64,000 nt of DNA from Corythoichthys intestinalis (GCF_030265065.1 NC_080413.1:22481501-22545500); one strand, 5' to 3'. Counted from the stretch's first letter, positions 29,201 to 44,200 are shown. Program-made: numbers and translations. Notes: generated by a model from the letters alone, not told the origin.

Positions 29201-32200
29201 ACATGATTTATGGAATCAGGCAGCGGCGTTTACCCTGCGCAGCTCGGCGTCTGGGTCTGGATGTCCCTCGTCTAACAGCCTCTGTCGGATTTTTTCCAGC
29301 TCCTCCTTCTCCCTCTTCCTGTCACGCTCATCCGCCTCCACCTCCCTCTCTCTGTCTCTGAGGCGCTTCTGCAGGGCGCTGCCCCTAGTGGCCGCGACAA
29401 GTAACGACAAGCTTTAAAACAATGGCTGCAGTCCCCCCTCCTCCTTTTTTTCCTCTCTTTGCATGTCTTCACCAGAATGCAAATGTAGGCCACGGTGTCT
29501 TTGATTGCAGTTAAGCATAAGAGAAAAATAGTGCATCGTCCCAATAAAATGTGGTTTTAATAGACTAATCACACTACATTCAATACACTGTTTTCTATAA
29601 AACGAATTAGCCATTTTCTAGTAGCGATTACATTGGCAAAAATATTGCCTGGAGGCCACGTCTGGCCTGTCCACAACCTCTAAATGTAAAATATCTGATG
29701 CTTGTATTTGTAAAGTGTTGGCATGGATTTTTATGGGCACAAATGTAAATGGTACAAGCGAGACAGCTACAGGTTAGGTGTTGTGTCTACAATGTTGTGG
29801 AAATACACATATATTTCTTATTTATCAAGTAAGATATCAAATGATTCGGAAGACCAAACCAGAAATAGCTAATATAAGTTTTGATTGGGGCTCAAAATAT
29901 CACACTTTAACGGGGTTTCTACAGGTATCAGAAAATTTCATTTAATGACACTTTAATGCTCATGCCTAACTGTATAATTTCACACACACACACACACACA
30001 AATTGTAGAGTTAATGACTTTTTAAACAGATTTCCCCGATGTTGTTCAACGCCAAAAATTCGATACCAATATCAAACTGATAATACGATATATGCGGTCG
30101 TGGACTTAACATTTTATGGCTAACTCTATTGTGATGACCCACTGGACACTTTAATAATGATAAATGTAACAATTTCAGTGTTTTCCAATAGGCATTCTGT
30201 AAAAAAATAACAACTTCAATTGAAGTTAGGGGGAAAAGTGTCTATATTGCACCACTAGATTTGTTGTTGAAATCAAAATAGTGTAAACATAAGTTTTTTG
30301 GATCAAGTGCAATGCCGTATCACATATGGCTCACAACTTACATAAGTGTAATGAGTTTATAATTCTTTATTTAATTACATCATTTATTGTTCATTTAATT
30401 TTTGCACTATGAATGCAAATGGTCTGCTCACAAAACAAATCCCAAACATCTTAGTTTGGAGATATCTAATGGTCAATAAGCATAACTGCTGTGCTAATCT
30501 GTGAGCCCTTGTACTTTGAAGGCAACATGCATATTCGCCCAAAAAGGATAATTAAAAACCAATGTCGATATTATCCTATATACAGGGGTGCACATAAGTG
30601 GTCCGCATGCGCGCATGCGTACTGGACGTAGACAAACGCGCTGGCCCTCAACGGCTTCCATACGCTTTTGCGTACCGATGGCTGACCACTGTGTTTGCGG
30701 CGGACACGAGAAAATCACTTCTCAAAAAGTCAAAGAGGCAGGCCCTACTGAGTAATTCTTTCCGTGTTCCCCCACCCTGCGTCAGGAGACTGACAGACGA
30801 CAGAGACGTCACCGGAGCTAACGGAAAAAAAAGGACTTTTGCTGAAAAGTGGCTGCAGGAGGTACCATGGCTAGAAGCAAATAATGCTCGCACGGAAAAG
30901 TGGTACAAAATTTGCCGTGAGAATCCCAATGTCGCTGATAAGAGCAGCGCATTGTATGTAGTGTCAAAGAATTTCAGCCATCCAAACTTTGAAAAGCACG
31001 AAGAAAACAGAGAGCATGTGGCAATTAAGCAAACCATCGATGTCAGACAGGACCCTACTCGCCCTATGGACAAGTGGCGGAATAAAGTTCATGAAGAACA
31101 GAGCCATGCACTGACAAACGTGTTTTTGCTCGCATTTCACAAAGCTAAACATGCACGTTCAATGAGCTCTTATGAGGACATCCCACTTTTACAAAGGCTT
31201 GGAGTTAATGTGGGAGCCGCATAATGCCCTTTATTTTGAATTAGTGCTTTTATGTTTATTCCTTTACATTTCACTGCATAGTAATGGCAATTTTGTTGTG
31301 CCAGTTGATGTTAATCAAGCATTAATTGTTAATATTATTAATTAAAGGTAATTGGCTCTAAGTAAAGCTTGTCATAATTTTATCACACCAGGCGGGTCGG
31401 CTCTCAAACTCAATGAGGACCAAGTCACATTTCCAGGTCCTCCTCTGAGAACCTGGGCAAAAAAAATATGTGCACCCCTGCCAATATAATTTTAAAATGC
31501 ATTTATTTGCGAATATCGGGTAGTATCGGCTCTCTAATCCCATAATGATATTATCTTATCCCTGATAATATCAGACAACTCTATAATGTAAAAATATATA
31601 TTTTTAAAAGTCAGGTGTACGTACAGTGCCTTGCAAAAGTGTTCGGCCCCCTTAAACTTTTCACCACATTTCAGGCTTCAAACAAAGATATCAAATTGAA
31701 ATTTTTTTGTCAAGAATCAACAACAATTGGGAAAACATTGTGAAGTGAAATGAAATTTATTGGTTAGTTTATACTTTTTTAACAAATAAAAACCTGAAAA
31801 GTGGGGCGTGCAATATTATTTAGTCCCCTTACGTTAATACTTTGTAGCGCCACCTTTGTTGCAATTACAGCTGCAAGTCGCTTGGGGTAGGTCTCACCTT
31901 TGCACATCGAGAGATCGAAATATTTGCGCATTCTTCCTTGCAAAACAGCTCGAGCTCAGTGAGGTTGGAAGGATAGCATTTGTGAACAGCTGTCTTCAAG
32001 CTCTGCCCACAGATTCTGGATTGGGATTCTCGATTCAGGTCTGGACTTTGACTTGGCCATTCTAACACCTGGATACATTTATTTGTGAAACATTCCATTG
32101 TAGATTTGATTTATTTGATTTGGATCATTGTCCTGTTGGAAGATAAATCTCTAAGATCTTCTGCTCACTCAAACAGGTTTTCTTCCAGAATGGTCCTGTA

Positions 32201-35200
32201 TTTGGCTCCATTCATCTTCCCATTAATTTTAACCAGCTTCCCTGTCCCAACTGAAGATAAGCAGGCCATGAGGCTGCCACCACCGTCTTTGACAGTGGAG
32301 ATGGTGTGTTCGGAGTGATGAGATGTGTTGCTTCTACGCCAAACATATTGTTTTGCATTGTGGCCAAAAGTTCGATTTTTGTTTCATTTGCCCAGAGCAC
32401 CTTCTTCCACATGTTTGGTGTGTCTCCCAAGTGGATTGTAGCAATTTTTTTATGAATATCCTTGAGAAATGGCTTTCTTCTTGCTACTCTTCCATAAGGG
32501 CCAGATTTATGCAGTGTACGACTGATTGTTGTCCTATGGACAGTCTCCCCCACCTCAGCTGTAGATCTCTGCAGTTCATCCAGAGTGATCATAGGCCTCT
32601 CGGCTGCATCTCTGATCAGTCTTCTCCTTGTTCGAGATGAAAGTTTAGAGGGACGGCCGGGTTTTGGTCGATTTCCAGTAAAAAGATACTACAAGATACT
32701 ACTCCTTCCATTTCAATATGATTGCTTGCGCAGTGCTCCTTGAGATGTTTAAAGCTTGGAAAATGTTTTAGTATCCGAATCCGGCTTTTAACTTCTCCAC
32801 GACAGTATCTCGGACCTGCCTGGTGTGTTCCTTCGTCTTCATGATGCGCTCTGCACTTTCAACAGAAACCTGAGACTATCACACACCAGGTGCATTCATA
32901 CGGAATTTGATTATACAGAGATCGATTCTATTTATCATCATCAGTCATTTAAGACAACATTGGATCATTCAGAGATCCTCACTGTAATTCTGGAGTGAGT
33001 TAACTGCACTGAAAGTAAAAGGGGCCGGATAATATCGCACACCCCACTTTTCAGGTTTTTATTTGTTAAAACGGTATAAAATATCCAATAAATTTCATTC
33101 CACTTCACGACTGAGTCCCAATTCTTGTTGATTCTTGACAAAAATAAATTTTATATCCTTATGCTTGAAGCCTGAAATGTGGTGAAAGGTTGAAAAGTAT
33201 AAGGGGGGCGAATACTTTCGCAAGGCACTGCAATTTTTAATGCCTCAAACATTTAGTTTAATGCGTGTTAAGGCCTGAATTTTGACAAAATCTATTTAAT
33301 GACTAATATTTTTAATTACCTGCATACACAAAGTTTAAAAATGCATGACATTGGAGAAATTATGCACATTTTAGACATGACTTTTGTCCATGTTGAAAGA
33401 GTAACATGCAAACTGTATTTAACTATGATGACAGTACAATTTTGCATACCTCTTTGTTATGCTTAAGAAATAAAAAATCTACATAAGCAGCAGAATATAA
33501 TAACGTATAAATGCATTAAATGAAAATTGAACACACTGTAGTTGAGGTTCCGTTGTCTTCAATGGCCCTTATGGAAAGTGAATTGATCGCCCCTGTTCTA
33601 GTGAAGAGAGTTTATACTCTATAGCACCCTCAATGTATCCCACAGTGTATCTTGAAAAGTAGGGCACAACAAACGTCACAACCAAATCAAATATAACCTA
33701 TGACGCATTGCGGTGACAGAAAAAAATGTTTTCAAGTTGTTTGCTTTTCAGCATGAGACCAATTAATTCATCGTGGTGCAAAAATAAATTTACGACTTGT
33801 TTTTGCTTTGTCTGTAGTTAATTCACACTGTGCTTTTAAAAGAAATGTTTTCACTCACTCTGTTTGTGCAAACATGAACATGTTTATAAACACATCACCA
33901 GTCAGTTTATCTATCAGACATCAATAGCTCTGTGAAGTTGGCCTCACATCAGATGCAAGTTTACGTAAAAATTATGTCAATTGTTTGTGCTGTAAAAGAG
34001 TAAAATGAAACAACGGCACAAATGAACGGCATCATTTCACTTTCATTCCGCAGTACATGGGGGGGGGGGATGCTGTGTGACGTCATGACTACAAAATTAA
34101 AAGTAGAATATCTACAAAACCGTTGCAGCACAAACGATTGACATCATTTATCATTTTAGCAAATGGGGGGGGGGGGGGGGGGCTGGTTGACCTCCGCTTG
34201 ACTTATAAAAGAATTGGTAATATTTAAATACTTTTTACAGCACCAACCGGCACAAACCAGTGGCATAATTTTTATATAAATTTGCATCTGATGGGGGGCC
34301 AACTTTATGAAAGTAACAACAGTGCATCAGGTTTTTATCTACTTCCAATTCCTTGCATTTTCTTTGGTGTATTTATGATAGTTCTGGTAGCACTGGTGTA
34401 GGTGCCATTTAAAAGTGGGTTGCTAGGAGACCCAATGGTGTATCACTGCTATTCACTTTTTAGCATTGTTGTTTTTTTATTTACAGGTAGTCCCCGGGTT
34501 ATCAACGAGTTCCTTTCCTACGCTGGCGACGTAACCCGAATTTCCACGTAAGCTGGAATTAACCCTTTAAGTACCCCTAAATACCCCCAGAATCTTAAAA
34601 TAACTATCCAAAAACATGTATTACGCATTATTGTACCGTCGAGCCAAGCTGCAATCTTTCCCTCTTCTCTCTCACTCGGCTGCACGACTTCTTCGTGGGA
34701 GCAAAATGTGCTCTTCCTCGTGTGTGCGCGTGCGCTTTTCTTCGTCAGCGCAAATACATTTTTCATGTGTACATGGGCTCTTACTTGCATGCAGAAGTAC
34801 TACCTGCTCTACACTTCCTGCGCCAAAATAAAAGCATGCATCACAAAACAAAAATCAACATTAAAATCAAATACACATTTTGCCAAAGGGCAAAACAGTC
34901 ATATTAATAAAGCATAAGATACTCTGAGGTACAATAAGGTACTGTTTATGCCCCCCCCCCCCACACACACACAAAAAAAAAAACAACTGGAGACAAGAAA
35001 ATGACGGACGAGACACCGGCATCGTAAAGTCGAAATCACGCAAGTCGGGTACGCCTAACCCAGGGACTACCTGTAATTTAAAATGTTTTTCTTGTATTGT
35101 GTCGTTGTATTCTGGACCTCGAGTCTTATCAAAAAAAAAAAAAAAAAAAAAAAAAATTTTTTTTGTGTCACTTTATCTCTGCAATTTAAAATCCATATAT

Positions 35201-38200
35201 TTGACACAAAAATGAGTTTTTTCTCTCCTACCTGTAATATTTGGGGTCATCTCTATCATCATCGTAGTCTTCCAAGAATTCTTTTAGCCGTTTTCCTTCC
35301 TTCATCTGACAGACATGAAAAATATGGATGACTGAGCAGACATTTTTGTTGTTGCTATTAAAAGTCTCACAAAGTAAGCTTTCAATGTTCTTGTCGTCCA
35401 TAAGTCGATGCAGGTAATGACCAACTTTTTGTGAACAATGACCTCTGATTGTATTGTATTGTTCTACCCTTAAAAGATTTAAATTTCACACAAACAACTG
35501 CACTGGACAAAGATGTGTCATGAATCCAATGTATCCTTATAGTACATATCATTTCCAAAAGAGAATTCCAAGTACAAAGAAAATACAGATCCAAAGTAAG
35601 AGTAAGAATGACAGGTGCACATTTTGAGTTGATTTAGAGCAGAGTAAAAAAAAATGCCTCCCTCACCATCTCTCGTCGGCGTTCATCCTCTCTCTCGACC
35701 TCTTTGCTATAGTCTCGTGCTTTCTTCCTTTCTCTAAGCTCCCAGCTTTTGAGGCGCTGTGGTTAAAAATTATGTTAGGTCAAGCACTTGAAATTATATT
35801 CGTGCATAAACGTATCCATTCCTACCTCTTGATAGGCTGCTTCTTTGTCTCGCAGCTTCCTTTCTAGCATCCTGCGTTCATTCACTTCGTCTTCATCTTC
35901 AAGGTCTCGTTTCTTTTCTCGCTCTCGATCCCGGCTCAAATCCCTGTGACAAAAGAAGCGTTGGATTTGATCGCATGCGATTGATTCAGTCAATGTCTTT
36001 CATATTGCTACAGGGAATGCCCGTACCACTTGTGGTACTCATACCACACCAAGAACCACTGATCTAGAATACCGTATTGGCCCGAATATAAGAGGGGTTT
36101 TTTGCATTGAAATAAGACTGAAAAAGTGGGGGTTGTCTTATATTCGCGGTCTAGACAATATACCCATTTACGACGCTAGATGGCGTTAGATACATTGAAG
36201 CAATGTTGTGTCATGACTAGAGCAGGGCGGTAAACCGAAAATTTACCGGCACCGAAATTCTTCACGATGACCGACGTAATTTTGACCATGACGGTAAATT
36301 CGGTAATTTAATAAAACAAGAAAATAGAGTCTTTTCATCCCGCTTTGACTCTGTGTTGATCGGCAATGTTCATTCCCCTTTAAGTAAGCAGAAAGTGTGC
36401 TTACGTATGGAGTCACGTGGTTATCAGGAAGCCAAACAAACAAGAGCCCTGTGGCTAACGCTAGCGGCTAACGCTACAAGCAAACGTGATGGAGTGTGGC
36501 TTAAGGGAGGTTCGCCAAACTTTCCCCCGACATTAAATAGACTCTTGGCGGCATCCAGACAGGCTTTCACCCGCTGTCCTCCCTTGTTCTCACGATTTCC
36601 AAAGAGGATGCTTTCAATGCTTTCTACTAGTAGCCAAGCCACAGGCTAACGCTAGTGGCTAACGCTAGCGGCTAACGAGACAAATAAACATGATGGAGTC
36701 GGATAGCGGCTCTAAACTTGGCGAAACAGCTGAACTTAATGAGTGGATTGGGCACGGACTGCATCTAGCAATTAGTATGTCACGTTATTGTGTATCTCTG
36801 TTTATGTGTGATTTCTGATGGCTGTTGTGATAGTAAAGCATTCAGCATAAAGTACAATCCAACAGTGAAAATTTTAATATGACTGTTTAATGGCCCCAGC
36901 TATTTTTCTGTATGTGTTTAATTCTGTGTCATTAGATCAATGCAGCTTTAATGTGTGTGTGTGTCTGTGTGGGGGTTCATGTGTCCTTGCATGTATTAAA
37001 AAATGCACTGGAAAAAAAAAACTGAAACCTTGAAGTAAACATTTGTGTTAAGTAAATATGTCACAGCAGCCATTAACAATAAGTTGTCTTTTTGAAGTGT
37101 ACTGTTCAAGCTGTAAGTCATTTGTATTACAATGACATGGTTGCACAGGCATATTGATTTTGACAATGTACATTGTTCAAGCCATACAAGCTGTTATAAA
37201 TGTTCATACTTGAATTCTTATTTTTTACAATAAATTTTGTACCCTTAATGTTTAGACTGCATGTACGATTGTTAAACATATTAAATTGAAAGCTGGTAAA
37301 TAAATCAAGAAACGGTTAATCTGTATTTCATGCATTGATTCAGATTTTCAAATTCTATAACCGTCCGCTTGGGCGAATTTATCGTCATTTATCGTTATCG
37401 AGGTAAATCTGCTCAATTTACCGCGATACGTGCTTAAGGCCATATCTCCCAGCCCTAGTCATGATAGATCTCAGGTACTCTCAAGTTTAACCAGTTTGCA
37501 TTATTTTATTGTAATGTTTTTCCTTATTCAGATTTGTTTCAAGACTGCAGTTACAGATAGACTTCACTGTAATGGCTAATGCAGTTATTGCAATTTTGTT
37601 GTTTTATCACAATAGATTGGTTTATTTACATTTCAAAAACCAGAAGCCATTCATTTACAAATGCGATTGTAATTTAGTTTACATAAATGTTCAGATATTG
37701 AGATTTGAATGAGGCAAAATAGCATGTTTTTTTCTCTCAAATATATTGTTATAATCATGTTTCAGATGTACTGTAATTATTTTCTGTATAAAAATTAATT
37801 TGGCGTTCAAAAAGTTTTTCAAACTTGAGTTTTGAAAAAGACGGGGTCGTCTTGTAATCAGGGCCGTCTTATATTCGGGCCAATACGGTATTTTTTAATA
37901 CCATTTGAGGCTCAGCTCAGGTAGTTTAATTTTTCATGGTCCTTTTCAGAAATCAAATTTTTAAACCAACTAGAAACTGCAATTTCTGGAGAAATTTCAA
38001 TGGGGCTTTGCAGTGGTAGATACAGATCTATCATGTCACTTCCTGTTGATTTGTTGACATTTTGGGGACACGTCCTGTTGATATCAGGTCACTGTGTTGA
38101 TTTGGGGACATTTCGGGGTCCCCACGTCACGTCCGGTTACGTGGCTGTCAATGACATGCTGTCAAGGTAAGAAGGTAAGTGGTCAAAAATTACAAGAACC

Positions 38201-41200
38201 TCTTTTCCTACCATTGAAAATGAATGGGAAATTTGGACATACATGGCTGTCAATGGATGAATAGGCGAGTTTTCGGCAAATTCTGCATACAAATTTTATG
38301 CCCCTCCTTACTGTCCTGGAATTTTGGATGTGTAAATTTTGCGATTTGATCAAAAAATGTAGCAAAGGTAGCATTTTGATATATACATTTTTTTAAAACC
38401 TATCCTGCGTTTACGAGCGACCGGAAAGTTTTGGGGGTCATTCGAAAAATTCACTGCATCGCACAAAAAATCCAGTCATTTCAATATTTGAATGGTGCCA
38501 ATCGGTCAAACGGTTCGGGCTGTGCGCCATTCAAAAAAAGAATAGAGGAATTTTACTATATGGGCCTTTGCCTTGCAAAGCCCAGTCTAAATATTTGTAT
38601 TGTTTTCTTATTTTAGCAAATATTTATTTTGAAATGTTTTGTTATTAAAAATACAGTATTCATTTACTTATAGGTTTTGTCTACAGTAAATACTTATTAC
38701 ATAATTATTTTAAATACATTATTTTAAAGTAAAAAAAAACATTTTCAAAATTTGTTGCAAAAAAACAGTACATTTTAAAAGGTTAACAAAGAGTTGATTC
38801 ATTTTTTCATACGGAAGAAAAAATGTATTTCTTTATGTTATAAATTTTTATTTTGGTGAGAAACAAGAAGTCGGTACACAATAGACTTTCACGGGCCCTG
38901 CCAGATCTGGCCCCCAGCCCACAAGTCTGACACCTGTGCTGTAGAAGCTTTGACAGCATGATAATAAAAAATGTTTTAAAATGTGTGCACCAACACACAA
39001 AATTCTGACAGTGTTGTTTTCAGCCCATATTTATAAACGTAATCGTTCATAATACCTGGAGCGACTGCGAGCAGAATTCGTATCTCGGCTTCTGTCCCTA
39101 TCCCAGTCTCGCTCTCTGGTCCGGCGCTCCCGGTCTTTGTCTCTTTCCCGATCTCGCTCTCGTTCCCTTTCCCGTTCCCTCTCGCGTTCCTTCTCCTTTT
39201 CGCGGTCCCGCTTCTCTCTTTCGCGCTCACGTTCCTTTTCCCGCTCACGCTTCTCCCGCTCAAACTCCAGACGCTCCTTCTCCCGTTGTTCCTTCTCCTC
39301 CTCCCTTTTCTGTCAGGGGAAAGCAGACAAATTTTCAGAGGATGGCGTGGACTGAGGCGAGCATTGACACTCAACTTGCTTAAGTGGTTTCCAGACTGTG
39401 ACGACAGACGAGTAGCTTTCCTACGCTCTTACTCGTCCATGCAAATGGCTACAAATCCTTGTGTTTACAATAAAAGGGAAGTTTAGCATAGATGTGACTG
39501 GAAACACAATACGAGAAACGACAAGGAATAAAAAAATTTTTAAAAGGCGCCGAAAGAGACAGTTTTTTTTTCTCGCTGTGGTTAAGAGTGCCTCTCTCAG
39601 CACAAGGAAATACAAAAACAAAGAACAGACGTCAGTCTTTGCTTGAACTAGTTGTTTGGGACTTACAGGTGATGAACTATGGACTCAGCCCTTCGCTGCC
39701 CCTACAAGCCTTTTAAGTTAGGCCTGGGAGGAAAGCAGGTCACACGGTATACAAGGGAAACACGTTATGGGATTCGGTTTTGCTTCAGCATCATCAACAG
39801 ACACAACGTTTTAATTTCAGTGAGTAAAATTGAGCATCTGTCAAGAACATCAGGAACATTTTTGCACAGATACATTAAAAAGTATTGGAGAAAATGTCTT
39901 ACCCCTTTGCAGAAGTCATGGCAGCTCTTGGCGACCCATAGCACACGCACACACACACGTACATATATCAACTCTGCCATTGAAGGCATTAAACACAAGG
40001 CTTTTGATGGGAGAATTATTTGATTAAACTGAGGAATGAGTTAACAAGCACACACAACAGCTGACCAAGCCTTGGGGCTAATGCAGTGCTATGCAAGTAT
40101 AAGGAATGGAGTTAAAATAAATTAATGGATATTTGTTATTTAGTGCTAAATCGCTTTATGGTTGCTGCACTATGGTACTTACCTCACAGCAATGCAGAAA
40201 CAATGCTCAATGCAGAAAAATCTTGAAATAGTGAACTCTATGCTAAGAACATACCTCAAATTAAAATTGCTAGATATGTCGTGCAAAAACTGCAAACAAA
40301 AATATTAAGGCCAACTCTTCAGCCATGCTGATAATATTTGTTGAGTAAAAGACACTTGATAACTTTTGAGAGAATAATCATTCTGCATATACTCAATCAG
40401 AATCAATGTATGTGAAGCCATTTTCTGCGTCGTTAGGTTCAAACAATGATCAAGATCAAAATGTTTTTCTTCTAACATCATTTTAAACAAATAGTTGACA
40501 GATTAATCCATATTTTATACAATCATAACATCATACACGGGGATTAATGGGGGGCCAGGCGGCCGAAAATGTCAATGCATATAATTGACTTTCCAAAATA
40601 TCAATTTAAAATTAGACTTTGCAGGGACAAAATGCTATCTATAAAAGCTGTAAAGCAATAAAACAACCAACAAAAATGAATGAAATGCACAAAACATTTT
40701 TTTTATAATGGTTAAAAATTTTCAAAAAAGATTAGGTCATTTGCTTTGCTTAGCCAAAACCACCTGAGGAGATCCGTAATTTTTTCAAATCCTAGCTTTC
40801 AAAAGCCACAACAACTACTGAGCGAGAACCAAGGGTTGAAGATGTAAACCATGAACCGCCGGGGAGCACCGCCAAAATGGTGAGCGGCGTTCAGTTTGAA
40901 AGATGTTGGCGTTCAGTTTGAAAGATGTTAAGTATAACAGTTCCACCATCAGGCGTACCATATTCAATGGACAATAATCTTGGCCAAAAGCATAGCTGTC
41001 CTAAGCAGCCTGATTTAGAATTCCCCTAAAAAATGGTGGGAAACAAAAAAAAACTCATTTTCAACGTATTAAATTCAGTCAAAAAGGATGCAGTGTGTAC
41101 TTCTCTACTAGGTAAGACAGAAAAACACGCATGCTCGCACACACACACAGCTGGGATGCCTGTATGTACGAGCATGGGCTAAGCTATTATCCGAGCATGT

Positions 41201-44200
41201 ATCTTGCAAGTTAATTTTATTGCAGACACTGCCTTTTGGGCTCAGCAACATGTTCTGCCCCCCGCCACAAAAGTCAAACCCTGCTTGTGCATAACATATG
41301 ACCTTGACCAACTGAATATCTTACCTTCATTGTCTGGTAGGTTCAACCTGTGCCTCCAGAGCCATATGTGGCTCTTGGTGACTTGGGAAAAATCCAGCTA
41401 TCGAAATTCAAATTAATTTGTCCGTTTTTCAAATTTCAGATAATGTTTTTTTTTATTTAATAAAATATTTGCTACTCAAAATATGCATGGCAAGAAACGC
41501 CTCAGCTATTTGACATCTAGTTGGCAAGCCCTATATAAATCCAAGTGAAGTTGGCTTGGTTCTTTGTATATGTAAGGTTGCTGACCCTTTCCCTAAACCT
41601 AAATGATGGTAATCACCAATTGGGCAGATACAGTATAATAAAAAAATTTAAAAATTTGTACAAATTAAGGCACTTACTCTACACAAACATCTTACCTCAA
41701 TCCGGTACTTTCAGCAGTTGAGTAAACTATCACTACTGGTCACTATTTGAGCCGATACAGCGGTACAGCAGAAGCAACATTTTAATTCCCAGTTTCGGTT
41801 CTTCCTAAAAACAATGTGAAGACAGATTTTTGTCTGTGCTCCCTTATGTAATAAAAGAACAATGCTTGACTTGCTTATTCTGCGCATGCTCAGTACAACT
41901 TCATTAAAACTAAGGCAGAGTGAGCCAGGCACTGAAAGACACCAAAAATGAAGATGACACCTCAAAACACCAACACATGCAGGGGCACGTACCTTCAGTG
42001 TCTTCAGATCATTGTGCTGCTGTGAAGAGGGTGCCCCCCTCTCTCAGTACCCCATACTTATGCGTAATATTCAGGACTACGGCCACAGTTACTGCAGCGG
42101 TTATTGACAAAGCTTTTGTGCTTTAAGCAATCATCACTATTATAACAACAGTTCAGAGAAGAATTGCACAGGTTTACGCTTTCTTCGTCCTTTGAGGCAC
42201 CGTCAATAGGTGCAAATGCTGCTAGTCAAACAGGCCAAAGTGCAGTGCAGTTGCCCCTGTGCAAGTCTCCAAGAGGGGGGCACCCAGTTTATGTAAGAAG
42301 TAAAGGAAAGCTCATACTTACATCCTATCCTCGCAACTTTTTCCAAAGCTCTGAGATTCATCTTGCTTTAGTCACCATATGATCACTATCATAATGGTGG
42401 GGTTTAATGAATAGATTAGCTTTTAAGTAACTTTACATCGTCTCCATGCATTGTTTGTGTATGTGTGTGATAAATGCAGAAATTATATGTCACACCTAAC
42501 TAGCTTAACTATACAATTCTTTTGAGTTGACTCAAAATTAAACATGAATTATTGCAATACGTGTAAAGCAGACTAAACGCAGTGTATTTTAACGACATCC
42601 AATTCAAAGTGCTGTCTTAATGATGGTAAAATTGTTGCTGAGTGTGCAAGCTACAGGAGTGAACTACGTGATCAGCTGCTGTCCAAAAACCTGTAATGTC
42701 AATTAGAGAACTAAAAAAAGGGTTTTTACCATGTGAGTGTCTCGGAATTTACTAATCTCTCTGGTAATCAGGTCTCTCTTGTCATCCTCCATATCGATTG
42801 CGTTCAGGTCATCCTATGGAATAAAGTAAAGAGTTGATTCTTCCCAATTTTGTGCAAAAAGTCTCGATGAGCTCGACGCACCTCATCTTTTTTATCCTTT
42901 TTTCTCTTTCGTCGCAGGGCGTCTTCGTCCTGTAAAGGTGCACTGAGCTCGTCAGCGTATTCCCGCATTAATCCGTCAATAGCACCTTGAACCACTTGAT
43001 CCTTCTTCTTGGTCTCCTCATCAAGAACCTCCTCTTGATCGTCTCCATTATCAGATTCCACTTTCTAGCAACACAGGCAAAAGAAACTGTGAAATCTGAA
43101 GCATAATAAGGATTCTTAGAAGAAAAACAACAAAAATCCTACCCCATTAGCACTCTTCTTCTTGGCCTTCCACTCATCTAGTTGTGCTTCTGTTTTAGGA
43201 TCCACTTTCACAAGAAGATTTTTGTCACCAATGCGCAGGTCATGAAGCAGCCGCAGAGCACGAAGTGTGGACTCCGGTTCTTTGTACTCACAAAACCCGA
43301 ATGCTGTCAATGGATGAATGTGAAAACATTAACAACGACCATCTGATTGACAGCTAACTCACACATTATTACATTTAAAGCAGGGTAAGCAACAGTTGTT
43401 GTTTTGAAAGGTTTAATGTGCCTATGACAGCAAAAAGCATGTTTATTTCATATTTCACGCGGTATTTTATATTCCTGAATGAAATGGACCACTTGGATGA
43501 GTGTGGAAGCGATCAATTTTTATAGTCAATTTTTGAATCTCGCACCATGAAAATTTGTGATTTTCTGGATTGAAGAGGAATGCAAATGTGACGTCACTCG
43601 AGTCAGCATCTCACAATGCAGTATTGCTTTATAGCATGCAGATGGACTGCGGATTCAGTTTATTTTGCGGATTAATTCGTTTTTTCGCATCACGCCAGCC
43701 AAATGCGCTGCAGTGTTTTGTTGCAGCACCAGGGAGAGGCGTGTGAGCCTTTTTGGGTTTCAAGAAGTTCCCGTTCACCGCGGAGATTGGCCAAAAAAAG
43801 TCTGACAACTGTGGGGACCATTGGATTTACGAGGAAGTGAGCAAACATCGTGTTTTGCACTATGTCAAATACCGGGATCATGGCACAAGGAGGCGGTTTG
43901 AATTTTGTGGCTGAAAATGCTACTTGTCCACCGAGAAGGCCACTTGACCGACAGCTTGTCGCACACCCCCCTTGGTCCTCTTCGCGAGCCCGCCGGGAGA
44001 GCGCTATACTCGGCTTATGCTCATGCAGCCCTCCGCTCTCATCTGTGGTTCTCCATATCATCCAGACTTCCAGCTCCCTCTGCCCTTTTCGTGTGCCCAA
44101 CAATAGACCACTATCCTCGGGTTGGGCTCGGGCAGCTACGCACTCCTCCGATGTCGGCTGCTTCGTCCTGCAGTCAATCTCCAGCTGCTTCCCCGGCAAC

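Larger units (their letters stand above)
29916..33340. mobile_element. Composite repeat in RBM25 intron, sister of 11690-14350
   Basis: The left end CGGGGTTTCTACAGGTATCA and right end with AATGACTAATATTTTTAATT and ACCTGCAT resemble the 11690-14350 composite in reverse. The ATCGG-type interior (30030-30570 and 31490-31570) is split by a hAT (30583-31480). A Tc1 (31624-33230) follows. A (CA)10 tract (29981-30000) lies at the shared junction. Confidence 0.5.

Noticed and set aside
38555-38590. Hairpin GGGCCTTTGCCTTGCAAAGCCC followed by CTAA, like a Helitron 3' end
   Set aside because: The base after CTAA is not T, no 5' TC end was found, and the spacing is not convincing.
39137-39355. Ser/Arg-rich open frame on the plus strand
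   Set aside because: It is the antisense shadow of the RBM25 Arg/Glu-rich exon 39056-39309. The same holds for the frames at 28917-29126 and 29181-29417 opposite RBM25 exons.
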